Assembly: GCA_029065825.1 (NCBI GenBank)
Contig: JAIEHQ010000192.1
Location: 1-10,442, forward strand
DNA from: Alistipes sp.
GTDB lineage: Bacteria > Bacteroidota > Bacteroidia > Bacteroidales > Rikenellaceae
Reading direction: 5' to 3'
DNA: 10,442 nucleotides
Position numbers and translations under genes: made by a program. The notes beneath the pieces were generated by a model. It was not told the origin of the DNA, did no database searches, and was given only the letters and a program-made list of their open reading frames with translations. Positions 1 through 6,215 of this stretch are shown piece by piece; within the stretch, counting starts at the first letter, position 1; each line of letters opens with the position of its first letter.

Positions 1-9
1 CATGATTGC

Positions 10-17
10 CAAAGTTA
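10..17 (-). promoter_or_regulatory. Possible -7 element for a gene left of the window
   Basis: On the minus strand this reads TAACTTTG, a full match to the Bacteroidota -7 consensus TAnnTTTG. It points left, out of the window. A minus-strand ATG at 1-3 follows, but it lies very close to where transcription would begin, so the real start may be further left. I see no convincing -33 TTTG at the expected 19-21 nt spacing. An 8-mer with two free positions occurs by chance, so this is only a candidate. Confidence 0.25.
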
Positions 18-90
18 CGTATTATTTCCGGTTATAGACCGGCCGGGAGCATTTCGATCGTATTTTCTTCCCTCCCCGCCGGGCGGAAAA

Positions 91-101
91 GGGGGGGGGG
101 G
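91..101 (+). repeat. Poly-G homopolymer of 11
   Basis: An uninterrupted run of eleven G follows four A and lies between the yitT terminator and the left edge, outside any gene. Long G tracts are slippage-prone in cells and are also error-prone in sequencing, so the true length is uncertain. No coding frame crosses it, so a length change would not alter a protein in this window. Confidence 0.85.
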
Positions 102-135
102 TAAAGAAAAAGCGCTCCGTCCCGGGACGGAGCGC
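102..135 (-). terminator. Intrinsic terminator after the YitT gene
   Basis: Positions 112-135 are a perfect 24-nt palindrome (two 12-nt halves, gcgctccgtccc and its complement) that would fold into a stem of about 10 bp with a ccgg loop. On the minus strand it is followed directly by TTTTTCTTTA (111 down to 102), a good U-tract. It lies 27 nt beyond the yitT stop and would end transcription of the whole minus-strand run. A second GC palindrome (139-150, gcggccggccgc) sits just before it and may add to the structure. Confidence 0.85.
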
Positions 136-162
136 GCAGCGGCCGGCCGCAGGCCGTGCCGG

Positions 163-1131
163 TTAATTCTTCTTGGTGCCGTTGAGCATGCCGCCGTCGA
201 TCAGGCCGAAGCCCTGGCCGTAAACGCCCGTGACGGAGGCGACCGAGATGAACGCTTTGGGATCGACGTTCTTGACGATCTTCAGGATGTCCTGCGTCTC
301 GCCCTTGCGGCAGAGGACCATGACCACCTGCGAGTGCTCCTTGGTGTACCAGCCCATGCCGTCGAGCATCGTCACGCCGCGGTGGGCGTTCTGCGTGATC
401 TCCTCGGCGATGCGGTCGTGTTCGCGGCTGATGATGAGCAGCTGGTTCGACTGCTGGTTGCCCGAGAGGAGCGCTTCGGTGGTGGCGCTGAAGACGATCG
501 TGAGCAGGAAGCCGTAGATGACCATTTCGGGACCGTTGCCCACCAGCAGCGAGGCGAGGATGACGATCGTATCGTGGACCATGACCACGCGGCCGTAGTT
601 GATCGGGTGGAACTTATTGATGAGCAGTGCGATGATATCGACACCGCCCGTCGAGCCGCCCTGACGCAGGCAGACGTAGATACCCACGCCCGAGAGCAGA
701 CCGCCCATTACGACCAGCAGGATCGAGTCCAGGTTGCCGAAGATGCTGATCGAATCCGGACCGATCATTCCCCGCTCGATGAGCCACTCCTTGAGCACGG
801 GGATCTCCGCCTCGAAGAAGTTCAGCGACACGGAGAGCAGGACCACGCAGAAGATCGTCTTGATGCCGAAGTTCCAGCCGATGATGAAGCCCGAGGCCAG
901 CAGCAGGATGCCGTTGATGATGAAGGCCATCGTACCGATCTCGATGTGGAATCCGAACAGATTTTCGATTGCGGCGCACAGCACCAGCGACAGACCGGTA
1001 GCACCGCCGCCCGTACCTCCTGCCGGAAAGACGCAGGCGATCCACGCGAACGTGTAGAAAAGGATGCCGATGGTCATCATGACGTACTCCTTGACGACTT
1101 CGGCGACGCTTCCGAAAGTGAGTTTCTTCAT
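163..1131 (-). CDS. YitT family membrane protein (DUF2179)
   Basis: This is a 322-residue integral membrane protein. It has the YitT architecture: about five or six hydrophobic segments (around residues 17-36, 66-85, 88-106, 136-155, 183-198 and 203-218), then a soluble C-terminal DUF2179 domain (about 227-312). Two glycine-rich membrane motifs typical of the family are visible, GGTGGGATG (38-46) and GGSTGGVD (158-165). Length is normal for the family. The molecular role of YitT proteins is not settled, and I make no transport claim. The start at 1131 gives a charged N-terminus (MKK) ahead of the first helix. It is the last gene of the minus-strand run, 22 nt beyond the stop of the radical SAM gene, and is followed by a strong terminator. 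A possible promoter of its own lies inside the 3' end of the upstream gene. Confidence 0.9.
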   Translation of the reverse strand: MKKLTFGSVAEVVKEYVMMTIGILFYTFAWIACVFPAGGTGGGATGLSLVLCAAIENLFGFHIEIGTMAFIINGILLLASGFIIGWNFGIKTIFCVVLLSVSLNFFEAEIPVLKEWLIERGMIGPDSISIFGNLDSILLVVMGGLLSGVGIYVCLRQGGSTGGVDIIALLINKFHPINYGRVVMVHDTIVILASLLVGNGPEMVIYGFLLTIVFSATTEALLSGNQQSNQLLIISREHDRIAEEITQNAHRGVTMLDGMGWYTKEHSQVVMVLCRKGETQDILKIVKNVDPKAFISVASVTGVYGQGFGLIDGGMLNGTKKN

Positions 1132-1153
1132 TTTATTTACCTTACAAAAATTT

Positions 1154-2119
1154 TTAACGCGGCAAAGGTATAAAATTCTCTCCTTGATAGGCCTGCTGCC
1201 TGGTTAATTTTTTTTCGAGCATCGCCCACAGGTCGGCGCCGCGGAGTCCCTGCCAGAGCGATGCGTGGCGGTAGCGCGGCGGCACCTCGCTCACGATCCG
1301 CTCGACGGCGATGTCGGGGCGCAGACGGCGCAGCAGCTCGCAGAGCAGTTCGACGTATTGTTCGGGCGAGCGTCGGGGGAATCGTCCGGGGTCCGCGTCG
1401 TAGCGGACGGCGAGCGGCGTTCCGCGCAGGATCTGCAGCTGGTGGAACTTGACGGTCGCCAGCGGCAGCGCGTTGATCCGTTCGGCGAGCCGTTCCGCCG
1501 TGCGCCCGTCCTCTTCGGGGAATCCGAGGATGAAGTGGGCACCGACCTGAAGCCCCCGTGCGGCGCAGGCCTCGACGGCCCGCTGCGCGGCGGCGAAGTC
1601 GTGTCCCCGTCCGATGGCGCGCAGCGTCCTGTCGTCGGTCGATTCGATGCCGAACTCGATCGTCAGCGGGTGTTCGCTCCCCAGCCAGGCGAGCAGGTCG
1701 AGCCGCGGGCCGTCCAGGCAGTCGGGTCGGGTGCCGATGACCAGCCCTTCGATGCGGGGATGGGCCAGCGCCTCGCCGTAGAGGGCGGCGAGCCGCCCGA
1801 CGGGTGCGTGGGTGTTGGAGTGGGGCTGGAAGTAGGCCAGGCAGCGGCCCGCCGTGCGGCCGCGCGCTTCGTGGAAGGCGATGCCTTCGTCGATCTGCTG
1901 CCGCAGCGGTTTGTCGGGCGAACAGTAGGAAGGGGTGAACGCCCTGTTGTCGCAGAACGCGCACCCCTCCCGTCCGATCGTTCCGTCCCGGTTGGGGCAG
2001 CTCATGCCCGCATCGACCGCGATCTTGCGCACCGCGCCGCCGTAGAGCCTGCGGCAGTAGGCCGCATAGCTGTGCCAGGGGCGTGTGTCTCCCCAGGGAC
2101 GGATCTGCCGCTCTTCCAT
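1154..2119 (-). CDS. TIGR01212 family radical SAM protein (YhcC-like)
   Basis: The 321-residue protein carries the iron-sulfur signature of the YhcC/TIGR01212 family near its N-terminus: C41 in SCPNRDGTIGR, then C53 and C56 in GCAFC. The family's longer spacing replaces the usual CxxxCxxC. Later conserved blocks agree with a radical SAM TIM-barrel followed by the family's C-terminal region: YFQPHSNTHAP (about 96-106), GLVIGTRPDCLD (about 124-135), EFGIESTDD (about 155-163), and HFILGFPEED (about 196-205). The substrate of this family is not firmly established, though an RNA-modifying role is often suspected. The ATG at 2119 lies only 13 nt after the nuclease stop, with no room for a separate promoter, so the two genes are probably co-transcribed. 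The last codons overlap a candidate promoter for the YitT gene. Confidence 0.9.
   Translation of the reverse strand: MEERQIRPWGDTRPWHSYAAYCRRLYGGAVRKIAVDAGMSCPNRDGTIGREGCAFCDNRAFTPSYCSPDKPLRQQIDEGIAFHEARGRTAGRCLAYFQPHSNTHAPVGRLAALYGEALAHPRIEGLVIGTRPDCLDGPRLDLLAWLGSEHPLTIEFGIESTDDRTLRAIGRGHDFAAAQRAVEACAARGLQVGAHFILGFPEEDGRTAERLAERINALPLATVKFHQLQILRGTPLAVRYDADPGRFPRRSPEQYVELLCELLRRLRPDIAVERIVSEVPPRYRHASLWQGLRGADLWAMLEKKLTRQQAYQGENFIPLPR
1163..1170 (-). promoter_or_regulatory. Candidate -7 element for the YitT gene
   Basis: The minus strand reads TACCTTTG, a full match to TAnnTTTG, placed 31 nt upstream of the YitT start. It lies within the last codons of the radical SAM gene (the Ile-Pro-Leu near the C-terminus), so the match may reflect coding sequence alone. 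No TTTG lies 19-21 nt further upstream. It could let YitT be expressed apart from the rest of the operon. Confidence 0.35.
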
Positions 2120-2132
2120 GCCGGATGCGGCA

Positions 2133-3611
2133 TTACAGTCCCCAGTCGGCGGCGGTGCAGCGCTCCTTGGGCGCGGCCGCGACGTTGGTGAAGAACTCGA
2201 AGCCGGTCTTGCGTTCGATTTCGGCCACCGGCATCATGTACTCGGCCGTGATCTTGTCTTTGGTGCCGTACTTGGAGGTGTGGTCCAGCCAGAAGCCGGT
2301 GCAGATCATCTCGTCGGCCGCAAGCTCGTGCAGCGGTTTGCCCGTGTTGCCCGACTTCGAGCGCAGGAGCACCTTGTAGAAATGCGTGGGAACCACCACC
2401 CGCTGTCCGTTGATGTCCTCGCAGGTGCGGTTTTCGTTCTCGAAATAGGCCCCCGTCACTACGTAGAGCGTGTCGGAGCAGACCCAGTTTTTCTGACACT
2501 TTACCTCCAGGTCGTTCCAGATGCCGCCGTTGAACTCGTTCTGTATCTGCGGTGCCATGTTGGTGTAGTAGAAGGTGGTGCGGTTGATCGTCTGATCGAC
2601 CTGGCGGTCGCTCGAGGCGACCATGTGGCCGCGCGAGTAGTTGCCTACGTAGGCTTGCTTCAGGTTGGGCTGCACCTCCTGGGGGATCGCCGGATCGTAC
2701 TGCCATGCGTTCGTCCGCTTGGCGCTTCCCAGGTAGCATTCGTGCAGCGGCATGGCGGCCCAGACCGCGCAGCGCATCTCGGCGCTGTAGCATACCGAGT
2801 AGTTGCGTCCCGGCACGTCGTCCGGGCGCATGTGGTAGGCGTAGTAGTAGTCGCCCGCCTTCTCCACCTCGCGGGGCAGCTCGGCCCAGCCCGTGCGGTA
2901 AATCCCGCCGGAGGGCGTTGTGGAGTCATCGCCGGTCGTGAAGACCGCCTCTTCGCTCCGGAAGCGCTCTCCCTCCCGGTCGGCGTAGAGGTAGAAGGTG
3001 TATTCGGTCGCGGGGATCAGCGCCTCGATCCGGACGCTCTTGGTTCCGGATCCCGCCGGAACGGGAACCTCTTCGAGGGACTCCGTCGCGTCGTTGCGCT
3101 TCCAGGCGAAGCCGACCGTGTAGTCGGCCGCCTGCGCGTCGTAGCTCAATTCGGCCGTGAGGGTCGCGGCCGTCTGCGTGATATCGACCGCGCGCGGGGT
3201 GCCGAACAGAGGCTCCGGCTGCGGGGCGGGCACCTCGCCTGCGGCGGGGGTGCGGAAAGTCTGCGAAAGAGGTGCGTCGAAGCGGATGCCTGCGACGACG
3301 GCGTAGCTGTACCAGCGGTATTCCGTCTCGGGTGCGAGGTCCGTCAGCGTGGCGCTGGCCGTGCGCTCGTCGTAGGCGGCGGCCACCTCGGTGTAGTCGC
3401 CCGGTCCTTCGGGCTTGTAGGCGAAGCCGGCCTGTTCGACCGCATGGTCGCTCGTGGGGACGATGCGGGCGGTCAGGACGACGCTGCGGTCGCCGGGGAC
3501 GGCCTCCTGAATCTCGAAATCGGGACGGCTGGGGTGCGATTCGTTCGGTGTCTTCTCGTCGCACGACAGGACTGCGAGCAACGGCAGCAGCAGAAGAAAG
3601 AGTCTTTTCAT
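2133..3611 (-). CDS. Lipoprotein DNA/RNA non-specific endonuclease with FN3-like modules
   Basis: The 492-residue protein begins with a type II signal peptide (lipid-carrying C17 in AVLSC) followed by D18-E19. Acidic residues right after the cysteine favour surface display in Bacteroidota. Two FN3-like beta modules follow (about 31-122 and 134-227, each ending with a T.Y.(Y/F) strand and an F.T hinge), then a NUC1 beta-beta-alpha-metal nuclease domain (about 237-490). The nuclease motifs are SRGHM (326-330, general base H329), TNMAPQ (350-355), and N361/W365/E369 in the metal-binding N...W..LE helix. The canonical DRGH aspartate is Ser here, but the key His, Asn and Glu remain, so activity is likely. 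Eight cysteines in the catalytic part (274-485) suggest disulfides outside the cytoplasm. It lies 57 nt after dtd and 13 nt before the radical SAM gene. A role in degrading environmental nucleic acid is inferred. Confidence 0.88.
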   Translation of the reverse strand: MKRLFLLLLPLLAVLSCDEKTPNESHPSRPDFEIQEAVPGDRSVVLTARIVPTSDHAVEQAGFAYKPEGPGDYTEVAAAYDERTASATLTDLAPETEYRWYSYAVVAGIRFDAPLSQTFRTPAAGEVPAPQPEPLFGTPRAVDITQTAATLTAELSYDAQAADYTVGFAWKRNDATESLEEVPVPAGSGTKSVRIEALIPATEYTFYLYADREGERFRSEEAVFTTGDDSTTPSGGIYRTGWAELPREVEKAGDYYYAYHMRPDDVPGRNYSVCYSAEMRCAVWAAMPLHECYLGSAKRTNAWQYDPAIPQEVQPNLKQAYVGNYSRGHMVASSDRQVDQTINRTTFYYTNMAPQIQNEFNGGIWNDLEVKCQKNWVCSDTLYVVTGAYFENENRTCEDINGQRVVVPTHFYKVLLRSKSGNTGKPLHELAADEMICTGFWLDHTSKYGTKDKITAEYMMPVAEIERKTGFEFFTNVAAAPKERCTAADWGL

Positions 3612-3668
3612 GATCGAAAGATTATTGATGGATAGGTATTGCGTATTGTAGCGTGTCGCCGCGGAGCG

Positions 3669-4121
3669 TTATTCCCGCTGCTTGGAGTCGATCCAGATCG
3701 TGACCGGACCGTCGTTGGTCAGCGCCACCTGCATGTCGGCTCCGAAGCTGCCCGTGGCCGCCGGAGCGCCCAGCCCCTCTTCGACGGCGGCGACGAAGCG
3801 TTCGTAGAGGGGGCGCGATACCGGCTCGGGCGCAGCCCGGACGTAGGAGGGGCGGTTGCCCTTGCGGGTCGAGGCGTGCAGCGTGAACTGGCTGACGATC
3901 ATGATCTGGCCGCCGGCCTGCAGCACGTCGCGGTTCATCACGCCCTCGTCGTCGTCGAAGATGCGCAGCCGCAGCAGTTTGTTCGCGAGCCAGGCGATGT
4001 CCTCCTCGGTGTCGGCCGCCTCGATGCCGACGAAGACCAGAAGTCCCCGCCCGATGGCGGAGTGCTGCCGGCCGCCGATCGTGACGGAGGCCTGCCCGAC
4101 GCGCTGGATCAGCAGCCGCAT
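3669..4121 (-). CDS. dtd: D-aminoacyl-tRNA deacylase
   Basis: This 150-residue protein matches DTD at full length. DTD hydrolyses D-amino acids (and Gly from tRNA-Ala) mischarged onto tRNA, a cytoplasmic proofreading step. Visible signatures are the N-terminal MRLLIQRVGQASVTI, NKLLRLRIFDD (47-57), the active-site SQFTL (77-81), KGNRPSY (87-93), and the cross-subunit cis-Gly-Pro motif in NDGPVT (136-141). The same frame stays open upstream to 4763, but homology begins exactly at the Met at 4121. That start lies inside the 3' end of the pseudouridine synthase gene, so the two overlap by 13 bp. This is strong evidence for translational coupling in one operon. Confidence 0.96.
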   Translation of the reverse strand: MRLLIQRVGQASVTIGGRQHSAIGRGLLVFVGIEAADTEEDIAWLANKLLRLRIFDDDEGVMNRDVLQAGGQIMIVSQFTLHASTRKGNRPSYVRAAPEPVSRPLYERFVAAVEEGLGAPAATGSFGADMQVALTNDGPVTIWIDSKQRE

Positions 4122-4822
4122 GGCGTTTCGGTCGTTGCGTTTCGGTCGAAGAAAGCCCAGAGCCTGTCGCCGGCGGGCACGGGGGCCGTTACCTCGAGCG
4201 GCTCCCGGCGCACGGGATGGAGGAAGGCCACGCTGCGCGAGTGGAGCGAGATGCCGCCGTCGGGGTTCGAGCGGCGGGCACCGTACTTCAGGTCGCCCCG
4301 GATCGGGCATCCGATCTGCGCGAGCTGGGCGCGGATCTGGTGGTGGCGGCCCGTCAGCAGATCGATCTCGACCAGCGTGTAGCGGTCGCTGCGGCCGAGG
4401 GTGCGGTAGCGCAGCCGGGCCTCCTTGGCTTCGGGGCGGGGCGCGTCGAAAGCGCGCGAGCGGTTGTTGCGTGCGTCGCGCAGGATGTAGTGGCGCAGCT
4501 CGCCCTCCTCGGGATCGGGCTGCTGTTCGGTCAAGGCCCAGTAGCTCTTGCGGATCTCGCCGCGCCGGATCATCTCGTTCAGGCGGGCGAGCGCCTTCGA
4601 GGTCTTGGCGAAGAGCACCGCGCCGCTGACCGGCCGGTCGATGCGGTGGACTACTCCGAGGAACGCATCGCCGGGTTTCGCGTCGCGCCGGCGCAGGAAC
4701 GCCTTGATCTGGTCCTCGAGGGCGCTTTCGCCCGACGGGTCGGGCTGCACCAGGTCGCCGCAATGTTTGTTTACCACCAGCAGGTGGTTGTCTTCGTAGA
4801 GTATGTCGTCGGGCGAGAACAT
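4109..4822 (-). CDS. RluA family pseudouridine synthase
   Basis: The 237-residue protein isomerises uridine to pseudouridine in RNA. The RluA-family catalytic motif is HRIDRPVSG (59-67), with D62 as nucleophile. LLTGRHHQIRAQ (156-166) and the downstream GDLKYG (176-181) are also characteristic. There is no N-terminal S4 domain: the protein opens directly at the catalytic domain (DDILYEDNHLLVVNK). It therefore resembles the short single-domain members such as TruC/RluA rather than RluC/RluD, and the exact RNA target cannot be read from sequence alone. The reading frame is open far upstream, but the Met at 4822 is where homology starts, 20 nt after the cytidine deaminase stop. The 3' end overlaps dtd by 13 bp. 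The last ~10 residues (RNATTETPCGC) look like a non-conserved tail created by that overlap. Confidence 0.93.
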   Translation of the reverse strand: MFSPDDILYEDNHLLVVNKHCGDLVQPDPSGESALEDQIKAFLRRRDAKPGDAFLGVVHRIDRPVSGAVLFAKTSKALARLNEMIRRGEIRKSYWALTEQQPDPEEGELRHYILRDARNNRSRAFDAPRPEAKEARLRYRTLGRSDRYTLVEIDLLTGRHHQIRAQLAQIGCPIRGDLKYGARRSNPDGGISLHSRSVAFLHPVRREPLEVTAPVPAGDRLWAFFDRNATTETPCGC

Positions 4823-4842
4823 GCCTTCGGGGGTTTTCGGGG

Positions 4843-5298
4843 TTAGAGACGGAAGGTAAAGGGCAGCAGCAGCTCGGCCGAATCGACCGCGGTGGCGGTG
4901 CCGCCGCCGTACATGATGATGCGCATGGGCGATCCCTGGCGGCGCTCCGCGTCGAGCAGCACCTGGCGGCACTGGCCGCAGGGGTAGCACTCCCGTTCGG
5001 AGGGCGACGAGGCGATGGCCAGCGCCTCGATCGGATCGTCGGGGTGTTCGGCCAGCGTGTGGAAGAGCAGCGAGCGCTCGGCGCAGATGCCTGCGGGGAA
5101 CACCTCGCTCTCCTGGTTGCTGCCGCGCACGATGCGTCCGCTGCGCAGCCGGGCCGCCGCGCCTACGCGGAAGTGCGAGTAGGGGGCGTAGGCCCTTTCG
5201 GTCGCCCGCAGCGCCTCGTCGATCAGCTGCCGGTCCTGTTCGGGCATCTGTGCCGGGGAGTCGTAGCGGGCGTAGTCGAAACGGAATGTCTTTTCCAT
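4843..5298 (-). CDS. cdd: Cytidine deaminase
   Basis: This 151-residue homotetrameric-type cytidine deaminase converts cytidine or deoxycytidine to uridine or deoxyuridine in pyrimidine salvage. The zinc site is complete: C72 and catalytic E74 in ICAER, with C107 and C110 in PCGQCRQ. The substrate-binding N61 and E63 lie in SNQESE, and YSHFRVGAA (40-48) is the usual first motif. An in-frame Met at 5334 would add 12 residues, but the ATG at 5298 is preferred for two reasons. The extension is basic and non-conserved. Its start codon also overlaps the -7 promoter element, so it would lie upstream of the transcription start. This gene appears to be the first of a run leading through the pseudouridine synthase, dtd, the nuclease, the radical SAM gene and YitT. 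Confidence 0.95.
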   Translation of the reverse strand: MEKTFRFDYARYDSPAQMPEQDRQLIDEALRATERAYAPYSHFRVGAAARLRSGRIVRGSNQESEVFPAGICAERSLLFHTLAEHPDDPIEALAIASSPSERECYPCGQCRQVLLDAERRQGSPMRIIMYGGGTATAVDSAELLLPFTFRL

Positions 5299-5331
5299 GT
5301 GTCTTGCTCTTTTTGTCGGTCGGAAGAGGAC

Positions 5332-5364
5332 CAAAGGTAGGCCGAATTTCCGGAATTCCCAAAA
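5332..5364 (-). promoter_or_regulatory. Bacteroidota-type promoter for the cdd operon
   Basis: On the minus strand, TTTTG (5364-5360) is followed after 20 nt by TACCTTTG (5339-5332). Both elements and the spacing agree with the primary sigma factor consensus of Bacteroidota (-33 TTTG, 19-21 nt, -7 TAnnTTTG). Transcription would begin near 5325, giving a leader of about 27 nt before the cdd ATG at 5298. It is the most complete promoter match I see in the window. Confidence 0.75.
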
Positions 5365-5395
5365 TCCGGCCTGTCCTTGTCAGCCTCCTGCCGGA
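5361..5395 (-). terminator. Weak possible terminator after the SIMPL gene
   Basis: Minus-strand sequence just after the SIMPL stop has a 6-bp stem (gccgga at 5390-5395 with tccggc at 5365-5370) and a 19-nt loop holding a smaller ctg/cag pairing. TTTT (5364-5361) follows. The loop is long and the T-run is short, and it overlaps the -33 element of the cdd promoter. It may be only a partial terminator. Confidence 0.3.
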
Positions 5396-5400
5396 CGGAA

Positions 5401-6096
5401 CTATTCGAGGATGAATTTGGTCTGTACGTTGTATTCGAGGCGGATGGTGCGGAAGTCGATGCCGGCCTCCTCCTCGACGGCGGCCTCGGCCGTATCGGAG
5501 GCGAAGCCTTTGGCGCGTATCATTACCGAGTTGTCGTAGTAGCGGGGCGAGATGTCGTAGTTGGCATCGTAGATGTAGAAGCATTTGCCCGCCTTCTGGC
5601 CGATGGCCTCCGCCAGTGCCCGGGCCGAATCGCGCGCGTTGCGCACGGCCTCCAGCCGCACCTCCTGTTTGAGCGCGTCGATGCGCGAGTGGGTCACGCG
5701 CGCGATGCTCACGTTGGTGATCCCCTTGTCGTTGAGCGCGGCGGTGACGGCCGCGACTTCCTGGGCCGAGCCGAGCAGCAGCTGGTATTTGGCGACGGCC
5801 GCCGCGCTGCTCTTCCGGAACAGATCGCTCGACAGATTGGCCATCTTGAGCTGCTTATCGACCGCTATGCCCAGCTTCCTGAGCGCGGAGACCAGCTGCC
5901 GCTGCTGCTCCTCGACCGTGACCTTGCCTTTCGACTCGCGCTCGTCGATGACGATCGAGAGGTAAAATTCGTCGGGCGCGATTTCGCGCTCGGCGCGGCC
6001 GTTTACCTGAATGTAGCTCGGGAAGTTCTCCTCGCTCTGGGCGAAGAGCGGTGCGGCCAGCATGAGGGCGGCCGCCAGAATCGTCCATTTTTTCAT
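5401..6096 (-). CDS. Secreted SIMPL-domain (DUF541/YggE-like) protein
   Basis: The 231-residue protein starts with a Sec signal peptide (MKKW, a hydrophobic core, and likely cleavage after LFAQ at about residue 20). The rest is a SIMPL/DUF541 domain. The family is recognisable from the opening strand YIQVNGRAEREIAPDEFYLSI, the central LLGSAQEVAAVTAALNDKGI, and the helix in which residues are rearranged around KQEVRLEAVRNARDSARALAEAIGQK. Length is close to that of E. coli YggE. No enzymatic activity is established for the family; members are periplasmic or outer-membrane proteins linked in some bacteria to oxidative stress tolerance. It has 119 nt before it and 102 nt after it, so it may be its own unit or the tail of an rlmD transcript. 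I could not see a TAnnTTTG element in the upstream gap. Confidence 0.9.
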   Translation of the reverse strand: MKKWTILAAALMLAAPLFAQSEENFPSYIQVNGRAEREIAPDEFYLSIVIDERESKGKVTVEEQQRQLVSALRKLGIAVDKQLKMANLSSDLFRKSSAAAVAKYQLLLGSAQEVAAVTAALNDKGITNVSIARVTHSRIDALKQEVRLEAVRNARDSARALAEAIGQKAGKCFYIYDANYDISPRYYDNSVMIRAKGFASDTAEAAVEEEAGIDFRTIRLEYNVQTKFILE

Positions 6097-6178
6097 AGTC
6101 TTTGTTTTTTAGCGTTAGGCGGGAGCCGTCGGGCACGGGCTGTGCGTGCGGCCGCTCCCCGAAGACAGTAACGCGCAG

Positions 6179-6204
6179 CCGGGGCGGTTTGGTATCCGCC
6201 CCGG
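6179..6204 (-). other. GC-rich hairpin downstream of the m5U methyltransferase gene
   Basis: A perfect 9-bp stem (ccggggcgg at 6179-6187 with its complement at 6196-6204) and an 8-nt loop tttggtat lie 12 nt beyond the methyltransferase stop. There is no T-run on the minus-strand side, so it is not a classical intrinsic terminator. It may stabilise the 3' end or act as a terminator without a U-tract. A weaker gggagc/gctccc pairing (6121-6126 and 6154-6159) lies between it and the SIMPL start. Confidence 0.45.
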
Positions 6205-6215
6205 GCGCGGGACCG

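Noticed and set aside
2085..3635. A 516-codon plus-strand open frame antisense to the nuclease gene
   Set aside because: The minus strand encodes a clear lipoprotein nuclease with intact motifs. The antisense product is low-complexity and shows no family signature.
4122..4763. Upstream extension of the dtd frame (a 364-residue fusion-like protein)
   Set aside because: The extra N-terminus is Arg/Pro-rich out-of-frame translation of the pseudouridine synthase gene. DTD homology starts precisely at the Met at 4121.
4823..5584. Extension of the pseudouridine synthase frame to 491 residues
   Set aside because: The added part is an out-of-frame reading of cdd and beyond. The conserved domain begins just after the Met at 4822.
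6097..6178. Promoter for the SIMPL gene
   Set aside because: Reading the gap on the minus strand, I could not find a TAnnTTTG element or a -33 pair, only GC-rich pairing sequence and an A-rich leader.
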